The notes beneath the pieces were generated by a model that was not told the origin of the DNA, did no database searches, and saw nothing but the letters and a program-made list of their open reading frames with translations. From contig JAQTHT010000002.1 of assembly GCA_029433265.1 (NCBI GenBank), forward strand, positions 95,691 through 159,690: a DNA stretch of 64,000 nucleotides, given 5' to 3'. Below, piece after piece: positions 53,408 to 62,243 of the stretch. Made by a program: the position numbers and the translations under genes. This DNA is from Leuconostocaceae bacterium ESL0958. GTDB lineage: Bacteria > Bacillota > Bacilli > Lactobacillales > Lactobacillaceae. Positions within the stretch are counted from its first letter, which is position 1. Each line of letters begins with the position of its first letter.

Positions 53408-54742
53408 TTACCAGCCAATTGCTCGGTCCGCCGGCACAGGGGGCAGGCTACCCGCCGCTGCCTCGGCAAAGACACGGTCAAAGAGGGCCAGTACCTGGTC
53501 AACTTCAGCATCTGTCATCACGAGCGGTGGCTGAAAACGTAAAATGTTGCCCCGCAGCGAAATGATGATGGCCCCCAGTTCATAGAGCCGGAACATCAGT
53601 TGATTAGTGAGCGTTGGATTAGGCTGGCCCGCCGCATCGACAATATCGATTCCGCCGTTAAAGCCATAAAAGCGGTAATCCCCAATAAAGTCATAGCGGT
53701 CACTAACTTGGTCAAAATAGGCTTGCATCCGTTGGCCTAAGCTAGCAGACCGGGCCACCAAATTTTCTTCATCAAGCACATCCAAGCCGGCCATCGCGGC
53801 GGCCGCTGCTACCGGAGAACCGCCGGTCGTAAAGAGGTGCCCAGCGGATGGCACCGCATCCATCATGGCCGCCCGACCGACTGCGGCGGAAAGAGGTAGG
53901 CCTGAGGCCAACGATTTCCCAACAGCAACCATATCTGGCTCAATACCAAAGTAATCAATGGACCACATTTTACCGCAACGGCCTAAGCCCTGGTTGACTT
54001 CATCCGTTGCAAAAACAATGCCATGCGCGCGCGTAAACTGGTAGAGCAAATCCATGAATTCCTGTGGCGCTTTCACCAGTCCACCATCACACTGGATGGG
54101 TTCAATCAGAACCAGGGCCACTTCATCGACCGGGATATAGGTGCTAAAGAGCCGTTCAAAGTCAGCAAACATTCTCCGGGAAAAGGCGCTGTCGCTCTCC
54201 CCTGCCAAGCGATAATGCGGGTCCGGATAGGTGGCTTTGATTAAACCGGGCAGCATGGGGCCAATTTTTGCCACTTGATTTGGCGTCACGCCGGACAGTG
54301 AGGCAGCCCCATAAGTCGACCCGTGCATGGACCCGGTAAAAGAAATCACATACTGGCGACCCGTGTAGGCCCGGGCTGCCTTCACAATCATTTCGTTCGC
54401 ATCCGAACCGGCATTGCCTAAGGCAACCTTTTTTTCAAAATTGCCGGGCGTTAAAGCCGCTAAGCGCTTTAACAAGGGCGCCGTCGTGGTATTAGCAAAA
54501 TAAGCTGGCGTGTAGAGCAGGAGCCGGTCCACCTGCTGATGGATGGCTGCTGTCACCTTGGGATGACAGTGACCCAAATTTGTGGCGGAAGCAGAAGACA
54601 GTAAATCTAAGTACTGTTGCCCATCCGCGTCGGTGAGAATGGCCCCCTTAGCTGAGTCCACCACCAAATCATAATATTTAATCCGCGCTGCTTCGTCGCG
54701 GTAGCGGTCTTCTTCTTGAATAATTCGTTGATTTTCTGACAT
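53408..54742 (-). CDS. Class III aminotransferase-fold PLP enzyme, isoleucine 2-epimerase-like
   Basis: The 444-residue enzyme has class III aminotransferase landmarks: SSASATNLGHCHPKV, LGNAGSDANEMIVKAARAYTGR, GSMHGSTYGAASLSG, FATDEVNQGLGRCGKMW and the PLP lysine in AVGKSLASGLPLSAAVG. As I recall it, the lactobacillus isoleucine 2-epimerase shares most of these segments, including DEVNQGLGR-GKMW, LAGNILRFQPPLV and a C-terminal IGW, so I favour a branched-chain amino-acid racemase over GABA transaminase. Such enzymes make D-amino acids. An APC permease gene lies next on the same strand. Confidence 0.75.
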   Translation of the reverse strand: MSENQRIIQEEDRYRDEAARIKYYDLVVDSAKGAILTDADGQQYLDLLSSASATNLGHCHPKVTAAIHQQVDRLLLYTPAYFANTTTAPLLKRLAALTPGNFEKKVALGNAGSDANEMIVKAARAYTGRQYVISFTGSMHGSTYGAASLSGVTPNQVAKIGPMLPGLIKATYPDPHYRLAGESDSAFSRRMFADFERLFSTYIPVDEVALVLIEPIQCDGGLVKAPQEFMDLLYQFTRAHGIVFATDEVNQGLGRCGKMWSIDYFGIEPDMVAVGKSLASGLPLSAAVGRAAMMDAVPSAGHLFTTGGSPVAAAAAMAGLDVLDEENLVARSASLGQRMQAYFDQVSDRYDFIGDYRFYGFNGGIDIVDAAGQPNPTLTNQLMFRLYELGAIIISLRGNILRFQPPLVMTDAEVDQVLALFDRVFAEAAAGSLPPVPADRAIGW

Positions 54743-54784
54743 AGCCCTCTCTCCCTTTTCTCATTAATTTTTAATTAATTATAC

Positions 54785-54813
54785 AATAAAAAGCCCGCCA
54801 AAGGCGAGCTTTC
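54785..54813 (-). terminator. Terminator after the APC permease gene
   Basis: Stem AAGCTCGCC / GGCGGGCTT, loop TTT, with T run on the minus strand. Confidence 0.8.
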
Positions 54814-54820
54814 AATCAAT

Positions 54821-56251
54821 TTAAGCATCTTTTTCTAACTTTGAATGTTTAGCCCCATAAAAGGCGTAAACCAACAAACCTAACGCGAACCAACCCAGCG
54901 CGTACACCTGAGCCTGCCGATCCAAGGTAAAGAAGATGTAAGCAGCGCCCAAGAAACCAAGGGCAGGTAAGACCGGATACCAAGGCAACTTAAAGCCAGG
55001 GTTTGGGAGATCCTTGCCTTCGCGTGGACGTAGCTTATAAATACCAACGGAAACCATCATAAAGGCAATCAGGGTTCCTGCCGAGATTAAGTCAGCCAAC
55101 TCGTTGAAGGAGAAGATGGCCCCAATCAAGATGGCCCCAATCGTCAAAACCAGCAAAGCAGACTTAGGGAGGCCCTTACGGTCCACCTTTCCTAAGAAAG
55201 CAGGCAGTAAGCCATCCCGGCCGAAAGCATAGAGCAGACGCGAGCCGGCCATCATCATACCGATGATGGCGGTAAACATACCAGCTAGCGCAACCACTGA
55301 AAGCAAGTTGGACACGTAAGGGTGGCCTGCTTCCAAGAGCGCCCAAGCTGCCGGTGCGGCATTATCCGCATAACGCGTGTAGTGGAACATGCCCACCATC
55401 ACCAGGGAAACGGTCACAAAGAGCACCGTAGCAATGATGAGTGAGCCGATGATACCTCTTGGCATCGTCTTTTGTGGATCCTTGGCTTCCGCAGAATTAG
55501 CGGCGATGGAATCAAAACCAATGTAGGCCAAGAAAATCTGGGAAGCCCCCATTGAAATCCCCTGCCAACCACCAAAGTCAGTGCCTGGCACATGGGCTGG
55601 AATAAAGTGGGCGTAGTTTTGTGGATGAATGGCCGTTGCCCCCACCACGATAAAAATCAGCACCACTAACAACTTACCGACCACCAGGAAGTTTTCCACA
55701 GCAGCCGTGGTCCGTGTCCCCTTCCAAAGTAAGACCGCCACAATCAAGACGGCTAACAAGGATAAGATATCAATGAAGCCGCCATTACCGGCCGCAAAGG
55801 AAGAGCCGATGGCCTTGGGTAGGTCAATATCGAAGGAAGACAGAAAGAGTTTGAAATTGGCGGACCAACCTGACGACACGAAGGCCACTGCGATAAAGTA
55901 TTCAGCCAACAAAGCCCAACCGGCAATCCAACCAAAGACTTCCCCGAAAACAACCGAAGCCCAAGAATAGACTGATCCTGCAAAGGGCAAAACCGAAGCA
56001 AATTCTGCATAGGCAAAGGCGGTCAAACCAGATACGATAGCAGCAACGACAAAGGACAAGGCCACGGCTGGCCCCGCATGCTTCGCCGCCACAATACCAG
56101 GCATGGTAAAGATGGCGGTAGACACAATGGTCCCCAATCCCAGGGCCAGCATCTCTTTAACGCCCAGCGTTTTCTTTAAGTTTTTATCAGACGCTTCAAA
56201 GGCCGCTGGCGAAGCTTTCTTCAGCCAGTGGCCCATTCCACTATTTGCCAT
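54821..56251 (-). CDS. APC superfamily amino-acid permease (CAT-like, YfnA type)
   Basis: The 476-residue transporter has about twelve membrane helices. The first unwound helix motif is GLGTIVSTAIFTMPGIVAAKHAGPA, and AYIGFDSIAANSAEAKDPQKTMPRGI is typical of cationic/branched amino-acid permeases. The substrate is not certain. It is upstream of the epimerase-like gene but a terminator intervenes. A 26-bp palindrome covers its promoter. Confidence 0.87.
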   Translation of the reverse strand: MANSGMGHWLKKASPAAFEASDKNLKKTLGVKEMLALGLGTIVSTAIFTMPGIVAAKHAGPAVALSFVVAAIVSGLTAFAYAEFASVLPFAGSVYSWASVVFGEVFGWIAGWALLAEYFIAVAFVSSGWSANFKLFLSSFDIDLPKAIGSSFAAGNGGFIDILSLLAVLIVAVLLWKGTRTTAAVENFLVVGKLLVVLIFIVVGATAIHPQNYAHFIPAHVPGTDFGGWQGISMGASQIFLAYIGFDSIAANSAEAKDPQKTMPRGIIGSLIIATVLFVTVSLVMVGMFHYTRYADNAAPAAWALLEAGHPYVSNLLSVVALAGMFTAIIGMMMAGSRLLYAFGRDGLLPAFLGKVDRKGLPKSALLVLTIGAILIGAIFSFNELADLISAGTLIAFMMVSVGIYKLRPREGKDLPNPGFKLPWYPVLPALGFLGAAYIFFTLDRQAQVYALGWFALGLLVYAFYGAKHSKLEKDA

Positions 56252-56281
56252 GTGTTACTCCTCAAATTCAATAAAGTATAC

Positions 56282-56313
56282 GTTATATTAGCATTTTCTA
56301 ATATAACTGTCAA
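56282..56313 (-). promoter_or_regulatory. Promoter with perfect palindromic operator
   Basis: On the minus strand TTGACA (56313-56308), 17-bp spacer, TAATAT (56290-56285). A perfect inverted repeat, GTTATATTAG / CTAATATAAC with a 6-bp centre (56282-56307), covers the spacer and -10 box, so a repressor bound here would block RNA polymerase. Confidence 0.75.
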
Positions 56314-56333
56314 TCTTTTTGATGCTAGCCAAA

Positions 56334-56362
56334 TAAAAAAAGCCGCCATACAGGCGACTTTT
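56334..56362 (-). terminator. Terminator after the aspartate-type permease gene
   Basis: Stem AAGTCGCC / GGCGGCTT with seven T on the minus strand. Confidence 0.8.
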
Positions 56363-56370
56363 CTCAAATA

Positions 56371-57978
56371 TTAGATACCCTCGTCCATCCGAACAGTATC
56401 GTTGACTTCTTTGGCGTCATCCAAGTAGTGTGTTTGCACACGGGACTTGAGACCCCAAATATAGAAGATAATGGCCACTACAGCGACCATCACGAAGTCC
56501 AGTGGGTAAGGCACTAAGCCATTTCCAGAGAATTCGTGAGAACCGATAAAGGATTCAATGGAGAGTACCACCAGGTAGGCAATCAACCAACCAGCGCCCT
56601 TAAATTGAATCTTCAACTTATCAGCGGTGATACCAAAGCGCCATTCGTAGAAGAAGTAGAATGGCAAGCCCAAGACGATGATCAAAATGACTTCAACCGT
56701 CGTTGGCCACATTGCCCAGTAAGTGGCCAGTGAAGCCAGAACAAAGGCTAATGGGGCCATGAAAGGCATGATGTTGGACTTAAATGGTCGCTTGAAGTTT
56801 GGCGCCATCTTCCGCAAAGACATAACCGTGACAGGACCCGTCATGTAAGCAATCAGGGTCGCCGTTGCAATCACGGCGGCCAGCGTTGACCAAGAACGGA
56901 AAGTAGCTACCATAATCATGGACAAAACCGCATCGGTAATCATGGCCATCCGGGGCATCCCGTACTTCTTGTTAATCTTACCGATAAAGGCAGGAATGTG
57001 CTTATCTTCCGCCATGGCCTGCAGCACGCGGGCCGTAGAAGCGGCGAAGGAAACCCCCGTTCCGAATGGTGAAACAAAGGCGTCGGTATAGAGCAAGACA
57101 GACAACCAGTTCAAGCCCATCAAGATGGCCAAATCGGCAAATGGTGATTCGAAATCAATCCCATTCCAACCGTACTTGGACAAGTCACCCGCATCCATCG
57201 ACGTGATGTAGGTCGACTGGATAATCACGTACATGATAGTTGTGATGACCATGGAAATTACAACACCACGGAAAATATCTTTTCCAGGGTGCTTTACTTC
57301 AGAACCAAAGTTAATGATTGTCTGGAAAGCGTTAAAGGAGAAGATAATTCCTGAAACAGTCGTAGCCGCAAAGATTGGCGCAGAACCGTAAGGCATAAAT
57401 TCATGCAGGGAAGTACCATAGTTAGCTGGGTGGAAGCCAGAGAGCATCAAGGTGATGATGGTAATAACGGGCACACCCAACTTAACAAAGGAAATAGCGG
57501 AGGTGAATCGAGTCAACAGGGAAACGGACCAGTAGTTCAACAACGTAAAGATGATGATGAACAAGAAGACGACCATCAGCCCTTCCGTCGTAATCGTTCC
57601 ATTAGTCAAGAAGTGGTGCGTCCAGTTGGCCCAGGACCATGGCCAAGTGGCCATATACTGCACGGCGGCAACCGCTTCGATTGGAATCAACGTGATCAAA
57701 GAGACCCAGTTGGCCCAGGAGGCGATGAAGCCTAGCAGGGAACCGTGCGTGTACTGTGCAAACTTGGACATTCCCCCTGACTGTGGGAACATCGTTCCGA
57801 GTTCCAAATAGGTGTAGGCAATGACACCAATGACAACAGCACCAACGACCCAGGAAATGACAGCGGCCGGTCCGGCGACTCGGGTTGCTTCCCAGGAACC
57901 AAAGAGCCAACCGGAACCAATCAAAGAGCCAAGTCCCAGCAAGATGAGCTGTACTAAACCAATTTTATGATCTTTCAT
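56371..57978 (-). CDS. APC family permease, aspartate-proton symporter-like (YveA type)
   Basis: The 535-residue transporter begins MKDHKIGLVQLILLGLGSLIGSGWLFGSWEATRVAGPAA, which resembles the YveA aspartate symporter more than ordinary APC permeases, followed by GGMSKFAQYTHGSLLGFIASWANWVSLI and FSFNAFQTIINFGSEVKHPGKDI. About twelve membrane helices. The start at 57978 follows GGAAGG; the frame to 57996 is unsupported. Import of aspartate/glutamate is inferred. Confidence 0.82.
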   Translation of the reverse strand: MKDHKIGLVQLILLGLGSLIGSGWLFGSWEATRVAGPAAVISWVVGAVVIGVIAYTYLELGTMFPQSGGMSKFAQYTHGSLLGFIASWANWVSLITLIPIEAVAAVQYMATWPWSWANWTHHFLTNGTITTEGLMVVFLFIIIFTLLNYWSVSLLTRFTSAISFVKLGVPVITIITLMLSGFHPANYGTSLHEFMPYGSAPIFAATTVSGIIFSFNAFQTIINFGSEVKHPGKDIFRGVVISMVITTIMYVIIQSTYITSMDAGDLSKYGWNGIDFESPFADLAILMGLNWLSVLLYTDAFVSPFGTGVSFAASTARVLQAMAEDKHIPAFIGKINKKYGMPRMAMITDAVLSMIMVATFRSWSTLAAVIATATLIAYMTGPVTVMSLRKMAPNFKRPFKSNIMPFMAPLAFVLASLATYWAMWPTTVEVILIIVLGLPFYFFYEWRFGITADKLKIQFKGAGWLIAYLVVLSIESFIGSHEFSGNGLVPYPLDFVMVAVVAIIFYIWGLKSRVQTHYLDDAKEVNDTVRMDEGI

Positions 57979-58003
57979 AATATCCTTCCATAACAATTTT
58001 CAA

Positions 58004-58066
58004 AGTGACCACTCACATGTGGATCACCAATGGTCACTATTTTACCAGACTAGTCTGAAAATGCAA
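58004..58066 (-). promoter_or_regulatory. Promoter and operator region of the aspartate-type permease gene
   Basis: On the minus strand TTGCAT (58066-58061), 16-bp spacer, TAAAAT with TG extension (58044-58039). The spacer holds the perfect palindrome CAGACTAGTCTG (58046-58057). Downstream of the -10 box is a second inverted repeat AGTGACCA / TGGTCACT (58004-58011, 58031-58038). Confidence 0.6.
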
Positions 58067-58071
58067 CTGAT

Positions 58072-58100
58072 AAAAAAGACGCTTGCCTTAACAAGCGTCC
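58072..58100 (-). terminator. Terminator after gntP
   Basis: Stem GACGCTTG / CAAGCGTC with six T on the minus strand. Confidence 0.88.
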
Positions 58101-58105
58101 CGGTA

Positions 58106-59488
58106 TTAAACAAAGAGCAAGGTCAAAATGACAATGACAACCATCCCGACCAAGGAAATGACCGTTTCGAGGACGGTCCAAATCTGGAAGGTTTGCTTAA
58201 CGGATAAATCAAAGAACTCTTTGAAAATCCAGAAACCGGCATCGTTGACATGGGAAGCAATCAAGGAACCGGCACCGATGGCCAAGGCCACCAACACGAG
58301 GAGCAAGTCCCCGTGTGGGTTAGCAGCCAAAATACCATTGACTACGCCAACGGCCGTAATACCGGCCACCGTAGCCGAACCAACGGCGATTCGCAAAACA
58401 GAGGCGACCGCCCAGGCCAAAATGACGATGGACACGGGCGACATAGAACCAGATGACTGGAACAAGTCAGCGATTTTGTCTGACATACCGGAGCTAACCA
58501 GAACCCCACGAAGGGCTCCGCCACCACCGACAATCAAGAGAATGCCTGAAACTGCATTCATACCAGCGTTCAAGGAATCGCCAACCACTTTCATAGAGCG
58601 CTTCTGCTTGATGCCCATCGTGTAAATGGCCACAATCAACGAAATGGTCATGGCGACGGCAGGATTGGCTAGGAAGTCAATGACCTTGTAGAGATCATCG
58701 GGATTCTTGGGCGCTGTTCCCCCGGTTACAATCAGCTTATAGACCGTGGCAATAATCATAAAGATTAGTGGGAAAACAGAAGTCAAAACGGACAAACCAA
58801 AGCTAGGCGCTTTGTCCAAGTTATATTCCTTAATTTCACCAATTGCCTCAATTTCAGTCTTATATTCAAAGGCGCCTGGTGCGTACTTCTTGGCCAACTT
58901 CGTAAAGAGTGGTCCGGCCACCACTGCCGTCACAACGGAAACAAGCAAGCCAACCAGCAACATCAAGCCGATGTTAGCGTTCAACTGCGAAGCCACCGCC
59001 GTTGGGGCAGGTTGTGGGGGCAAAAATCCTTGTGCGGAGGACAAAGCCGCCGTCATGGAAACACCCAGGTAAAGCAAAGGCACGTTGGCCTCTAGGGCCA
59101 CGGCAAAGACAATCGGAATCAACAAGACCATCCCAACCCCGAAAATCATTGAAATACCAATGATAAAGGAAGCAATTAAGACGGCCCATTGCAAGCGCTT
59201 TAAGCCAAACCAATTAATCAAAGTTTTGGCAATCCGGTAAGCGCCACCGGCATCAGCAACCAAACGTCCAATCATGCCCCCAAAGATGAAGATGACTGCG
59301 TTTGATCCTAAGATGTTCCCCATTCCCTGATTTCCAAGCACCGCAGCGGGAATCTTGGCGGGGTCCATCCCGAGTAGCATGGCCAAAACAAAGGCAGTAA
59401 TGACCAAGGAAACAAAGGTGTTCAATTTGAATTTGGTGATCAAGACCAACAAAAGCAAAATGGACAGAAATAACATCACGAATTCCAT
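58106..59488 (-). CDS. gntP: Gluconate:proton symporter
   Basis: The 460-residue GntP-family transporter has about twelve membrane helices and the signatures IFGVGMVLLIPIVFAVALEANVPLLYLGV, GFLPPQPAPTAVASQLNANIG and SHVNDAGFWIFKEFF. It imports gluconate. It follows gntK by 46 bp with no terminator, so the two are co-transcribed. Confidence 0.93.
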   Translation of the reverse strand: MEFVMLFLSILLLLVLITKFKLNTFVSLVITAFVLAMLLGMDPAKIPAAVLGNQGMGNILGSNAVIFIFGGMIGRLVADAGGAYRIAKTLINWFGLKRLQWAVLIASFIIGISMIFGVGMVLLIPIVFAVALEANVPLLYLGVSMTAALSSAQGFLPPQPAPTAVASQLNANIGLMLLVGLLVSVVTAVVAGPLFTKLAKKYAPGAFEYKTEIEAIGEIKEYNLDKAPSFGLSVLTSVFPLIFMIIATVYKLIVTGGTAPKNPDDLYKVIDFLANPAVAMTISLIVAIYTMGIKQKRSMKVVGDSLNAGMNAVSGILLIVGGGGALRGVLVSSGMSDKIADLFQSSGSMSPVSIVILAWAVASVLRIAVGSATVAGITAVGVVNGILAANPHGDLLLVLVALAIGAGSLIASHVNDAGFWIFKEFFDLSVKQTFQIWTVLETVISLVGMVVIVILTLLFV

Positions 59489-59534
59489 AGTTTATGTGTG
59501 CGGCAACAACCGCTCTCCTCTTTTGTATGCTTGC

Positions 59535-61073
59535 TTAATTCACATGCTTCCGCTGGAAGTTAGCAATGTTGTCGTACTCAGTTTGCAGCTGACGGGACAA
59601 ACGAATGAAAATAGGCGCCAAATCCCGGTAAGCTTCGAAATTCTTGGGATCAGGCTGATAAGTATCAGACTTACCGACATACTTCGAAATTTCGTACAAG
59701 TCATCGATTTGGCCCAATGCTTTTTGCGCCACCACGACTGCGGCCAAAGCCCCTGATTCAAAGGCTTCTGGCACTGTAACCGGCTGCTCAAAAATGTCCG
59801 CAAACATTTGTCGCCATAGCGGTGAACGGGCAAAACCACCCGTCGCTTGAATGGATTTCAAAGAACCAACCACTTCTTCCAAAGCCAAAGAGACCATGTA
59901 AACGTTAAAAGTAATGCCTTCCAAAACAGCACGCAACATGTTGGCCCGCGTGTGTCCATGGTTCAGTCCGAAGAAGGAACCCCGGGCATTGGCATCCCAG
60001 ATTGGGGCGCGTTCCCCACCCAGATAAGGGTGGAAGAGCAAGCCATCGGAACCAGCGGGGACTTTTGAGGCAATCTCGGTCATCAAGTTATAGGCATCTT
60101 CTCCCAGGAGGGCTGCCGTCGACTTTTCTGCATCAAAAAGGTTGTCCTTGGCCCAACGGAAGACATCGCCCCCATTGTTGACTGGTCCGCCGACTACCCA
60201 GTGATCTCGATCCAGGGCGTAGGTAAAAGTCCGTCCCTTTGGATCAATGACTGGCTTATCTGATACCACTCGGATGGCTCCCGAAGTCCCGATCGTGATG
60301 GCTGCAACGCCCGGTTGCACGGCATCCACGCCTAAGTTGGACAGGGGACCATCCCCAGCACCATAGACGAAAGGTACATCTCTTGGAATTCCTAAGACTG
60401 CAGCATATTCGGCCACCATGTCCTGTTCATAGGTATAAGGAGAGACAGTTTCTGGCAACTGTTCCTTGGACAGACCTGTCAGTTCGAGCGCCTGTTCATC
60501 CCAATCCAGTTCAAAGATGTTAAACAGCCCCGTCCCAGAAGCAATGGAAATATCCATCTTATTACTACCGAAAAGCCGGTGGAAGAGATATTCCTTAATC
60601 CCCAAGTAATGGGCCGCCTTCTGGTAGATGTCGGGGTGTTCGTGCTTCAACCAGAGCACTTTCGATAAGGGCGCCATTGGGTGAATGGGCGTCCCCGTCT
60701 TCTTATAGATTTCCATCCCCACACCAGAGTCCTTCAACTCTTCGGTATAGTCGACTGCCCGCGTATCCGCCCAGGTAATCACACGTGTCAACGGTTGCCA
60801 ATCTTGATCAAAGGCAATCAATGAGTGCATGGCAGAAGAAAAGGAGACCGCCTTGATGGTATTACCGGCAGCCAAGTTTGCCTTGCGAATCACCGCCCCC
60901 AGCGCATTGCTAAAGGCCACGAAAATTTCGTCCAGGTCCTCTTCCGCCATATCCGTTTGATCCCGGTACAGCGTATACCCAACATTGGATTGAGCGACAA
61001 CCTGGTTTTGATCATCAAAGAGAACCGCTTTCGTGGAAGTTGTCCCCAGATCAACACCGATCATGTAGTCCAT
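59535..61073 (-). CDS. gntK: Gluconokinase (FGGY family)
   Basis: The 512-residue kinase begins MDYMIGVDLGTTSTKAVLFD (ATP phosphate loop 1), has AITIGTSGAIRVVS and the FGGY signature region SIQATGGFARSPLWRQMFADI. The context between gntP and gnd fixes gluconate as substrate rather than xylulose or glycerol. Product is 6-phosphogluconate. Confidence 0.93.
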   Translation of the reverse strand: MDYMIGVDLGTTSTKAVLFDDQNQVVAQSNVGYTLYRDQTDMAEEDLDEIFVAFSNALGAVIRKANLAAGNTIKAVSFSSAMHSLIAFDQDWQPLTRVITWADTRAVDYTEELKDSGVGMEIYKKTGTPIHPMAPLSKVLWLKHEHPDIYQKAAHYLGIKEYLFHRLFGSNKMDISIASGTGLFNIFELDWDEQALELTGLSKEQLPETVSPYTYEQDMVAEYAAVLGIPRDVPFVYGAGDGPLSNLGVDAVQPGVAAITIGTSGAIRVVSDKPVIDPKGRTFTYALDRDHWVVGGPVNNGGDVFRWAKDNLFDAEKSTAALLGEDAYNLMTEIASKVPAGSDGLLFHPYLGGERAPIWDANARGSFFGLNHGHTRANMLRAVLEGITFNVYMVSLALEEVVGSLKSIQATGGFARSPLWRQMFADIFEQPVTVPEAFESGALAAVVVAQKALGQIDDLYEISKYVGKSDTYQPDPKNFEAYRDLAPIFIRLSRQLQTEYDNIANFQRKHVN

Positions 61074-61108
61074 GTCTATTTCTCCATTATTCTCAATTTT
61101 CTACCATC

Positions 61109-61131
61109 AGTATACCCTTTTTAGGAAAGGG
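61109..61131 (-). promoter_or_regulatory. Probable promoter/operator of gntK-gntP
   Basis: The -10 box TATACT (61114-61109) is preceded immediately by the dyad CCCTTT-N5-AAAGGG (61131-61115), which fills much of the spacer. Confidence 0.45.
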
Positions 61132-61140
61132 CTTTGAAAG

Positions 61141-61168
61141 AAAAAGCCCCCGTATCAGACGGGGGCAA
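61141..61168 (-). terminator. Terminator after gnd
   Basis: Stem GCCCCCGT / ACGGGGGC with five T on the minus strand; it separates gnd from gntK. Confidence 0.9.
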
Positions 61169-61185
61169 GTTTTCCGCTTTGAAAA

Positions 61186-62097
61186 TTACTTCTTGGCCGT
61201 ATCCATTGCGTGACCACCGAAGCCGTTCCGCAAGGCTGAAACAACCTTACCAGTAAACGTGTCTTCTTGGAGTGAGCGGTAACGCATTGCCAATGACAAG
61301 TAAATAACTGGTGCAGGAACTTCCAAATCAAGGGATTCTTCAACAGTCCACTTACCTTCACCAGATGAGTGCATCCGACCAGAAATCTTGTCCAACTTTG
61401 GATCCTTGGCAAACTGTTCTTCGATCAATTCCATGAGCCATGAACGAATAACAGAACCGTGGTTCCAAAGCTTAGCAACAGCTTCATAGTCGTAATCGAA
61501 TTGGGAAGCTTCCAATACTTCGAAGCCTTCGGCGATGGCTTGCATCATACCGTATTCGATACCATTGTGTACCATCTTCAAGTAGTGACCTGATCCCAAA
61601 CGACCAGTGTAGAGGTAACCATCCTTTTCAGCGATGGATTCAAACAATGGCTGCAAAACCTTCCAGGCTTCGGCGTCATCGCCACCAATCATGAAGTTAC
61701 CACCATTGCGGGCACCGGACATACCACCGGAAGTACCAGCATCAAACAACTTCAAGCCAGCAGCAGTCGTGCGCTTGTTCTGTTCCAAGTTGTCCTTGTA
61801 GTTTGAGTTACCACCATCGATGATGATGTCGCCCTTGTCCATCTTTTCGATCAACGTGTCGATGGTTGAGTTGGTTGGCACACCGGCTGGGACCATCACC
61901 CAAGCAACCTTAGGAGCAGGCAACTTAGCCAACATGTCATCAATCGTGTAGACCCCTTCAACCTTGTCGGAGTAAGCATCTGCTTCTGCAACAAAGTCCT
62001 TGTTCAAGTCGTAGGCAACGACTTCATGGCCATTGTCAACTGCGTTCTTAACCAGGTTCAAGCCCATCTTTCCTAGGCCAATCATGGCAAACTTCAT
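61186..62097 (-). CDS. gnd: 6-Phosphogluconate dehydrogenase (decarboxylating), short form
   Basis: The 303-residue protein has the Rossmann motif MIGLGKMGLNLVKN, DGGNSNYKDN, DAGTSGGMSGARNGG and GSGHYLKMVHNGIEYG, the 6PGDH catalytic residues. It is of the short class (about 300 rather than 470 residues) found in several heterofermenters. It makes ribulose 5-phosphate and CO2. Codon use looks more biased than in its neighbours, in keeping with a highly expressed pathway enzyme. Confidence 0.94.
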   Translation of the reverse strand: MKFAMIGLGKMGLNLVKNAVDNGHEVVAYDLNKDFVAEADAYSDKVEGVYTIDDMLAKLPAPKVAWVMVPAGVPTNSTIDTLIEKMDKGDIIIDGGNSNYKDNLEQNKRTTAAGLKLFDAGTSGGMSGARNGGNFMIGGDDAEAWKVLQPLFESIAEKDGYLYTGRLGSGHYLKMVHNGIEYGMMQAIAEGFEVLEASQFDYDYEAVAKLWNHGSVIRSWLMELIEEQFAKDPKLDKISGRMHSSGEGKWTVEESLDLEVPAPVIYLSLAMRYRSLQEDTFTGKVVSALRNGFGGHAMDTAKK

Positions 62098-62145
62098 GTG
62101 TCTTACCTCTTTTTTAAGTATGCTTTCTTTATGACTACAACTACT

Positions 62146-62174
62146 ATTGTATGAAAATTATTTACGCAGTGCAA
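62146..62174 (-). promoter_or_regulatory. Promoter of gnd
   Basis: On the minus strand TTGCAC (62174-62169), 17-bp spacer, TACAAT (62151-62146). Confidence 0.7.
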
Positions 62175-62197
62175 GGCAAAAATTGAAAATTTTTTCC
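62152..62197 (+). promoter_or_regulatory. Direct repeats between gnd and the RpiR gene
   Basis: TGAAAATTATTTAC (62152-62165) and TGAAAATTTTTTCC (62184-62197) are 32 bp apart, about three helical turns. The first lies in the spacer of the gnd promoter. They are candidate sites for the divergently encoded RpiR regulator. Confidence 0.45.
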
Positions 62198-62243
62198 TAT
62201 TCCAGTATGATAAACAAGAAACTCAGTAGAAATGGATGAACCC

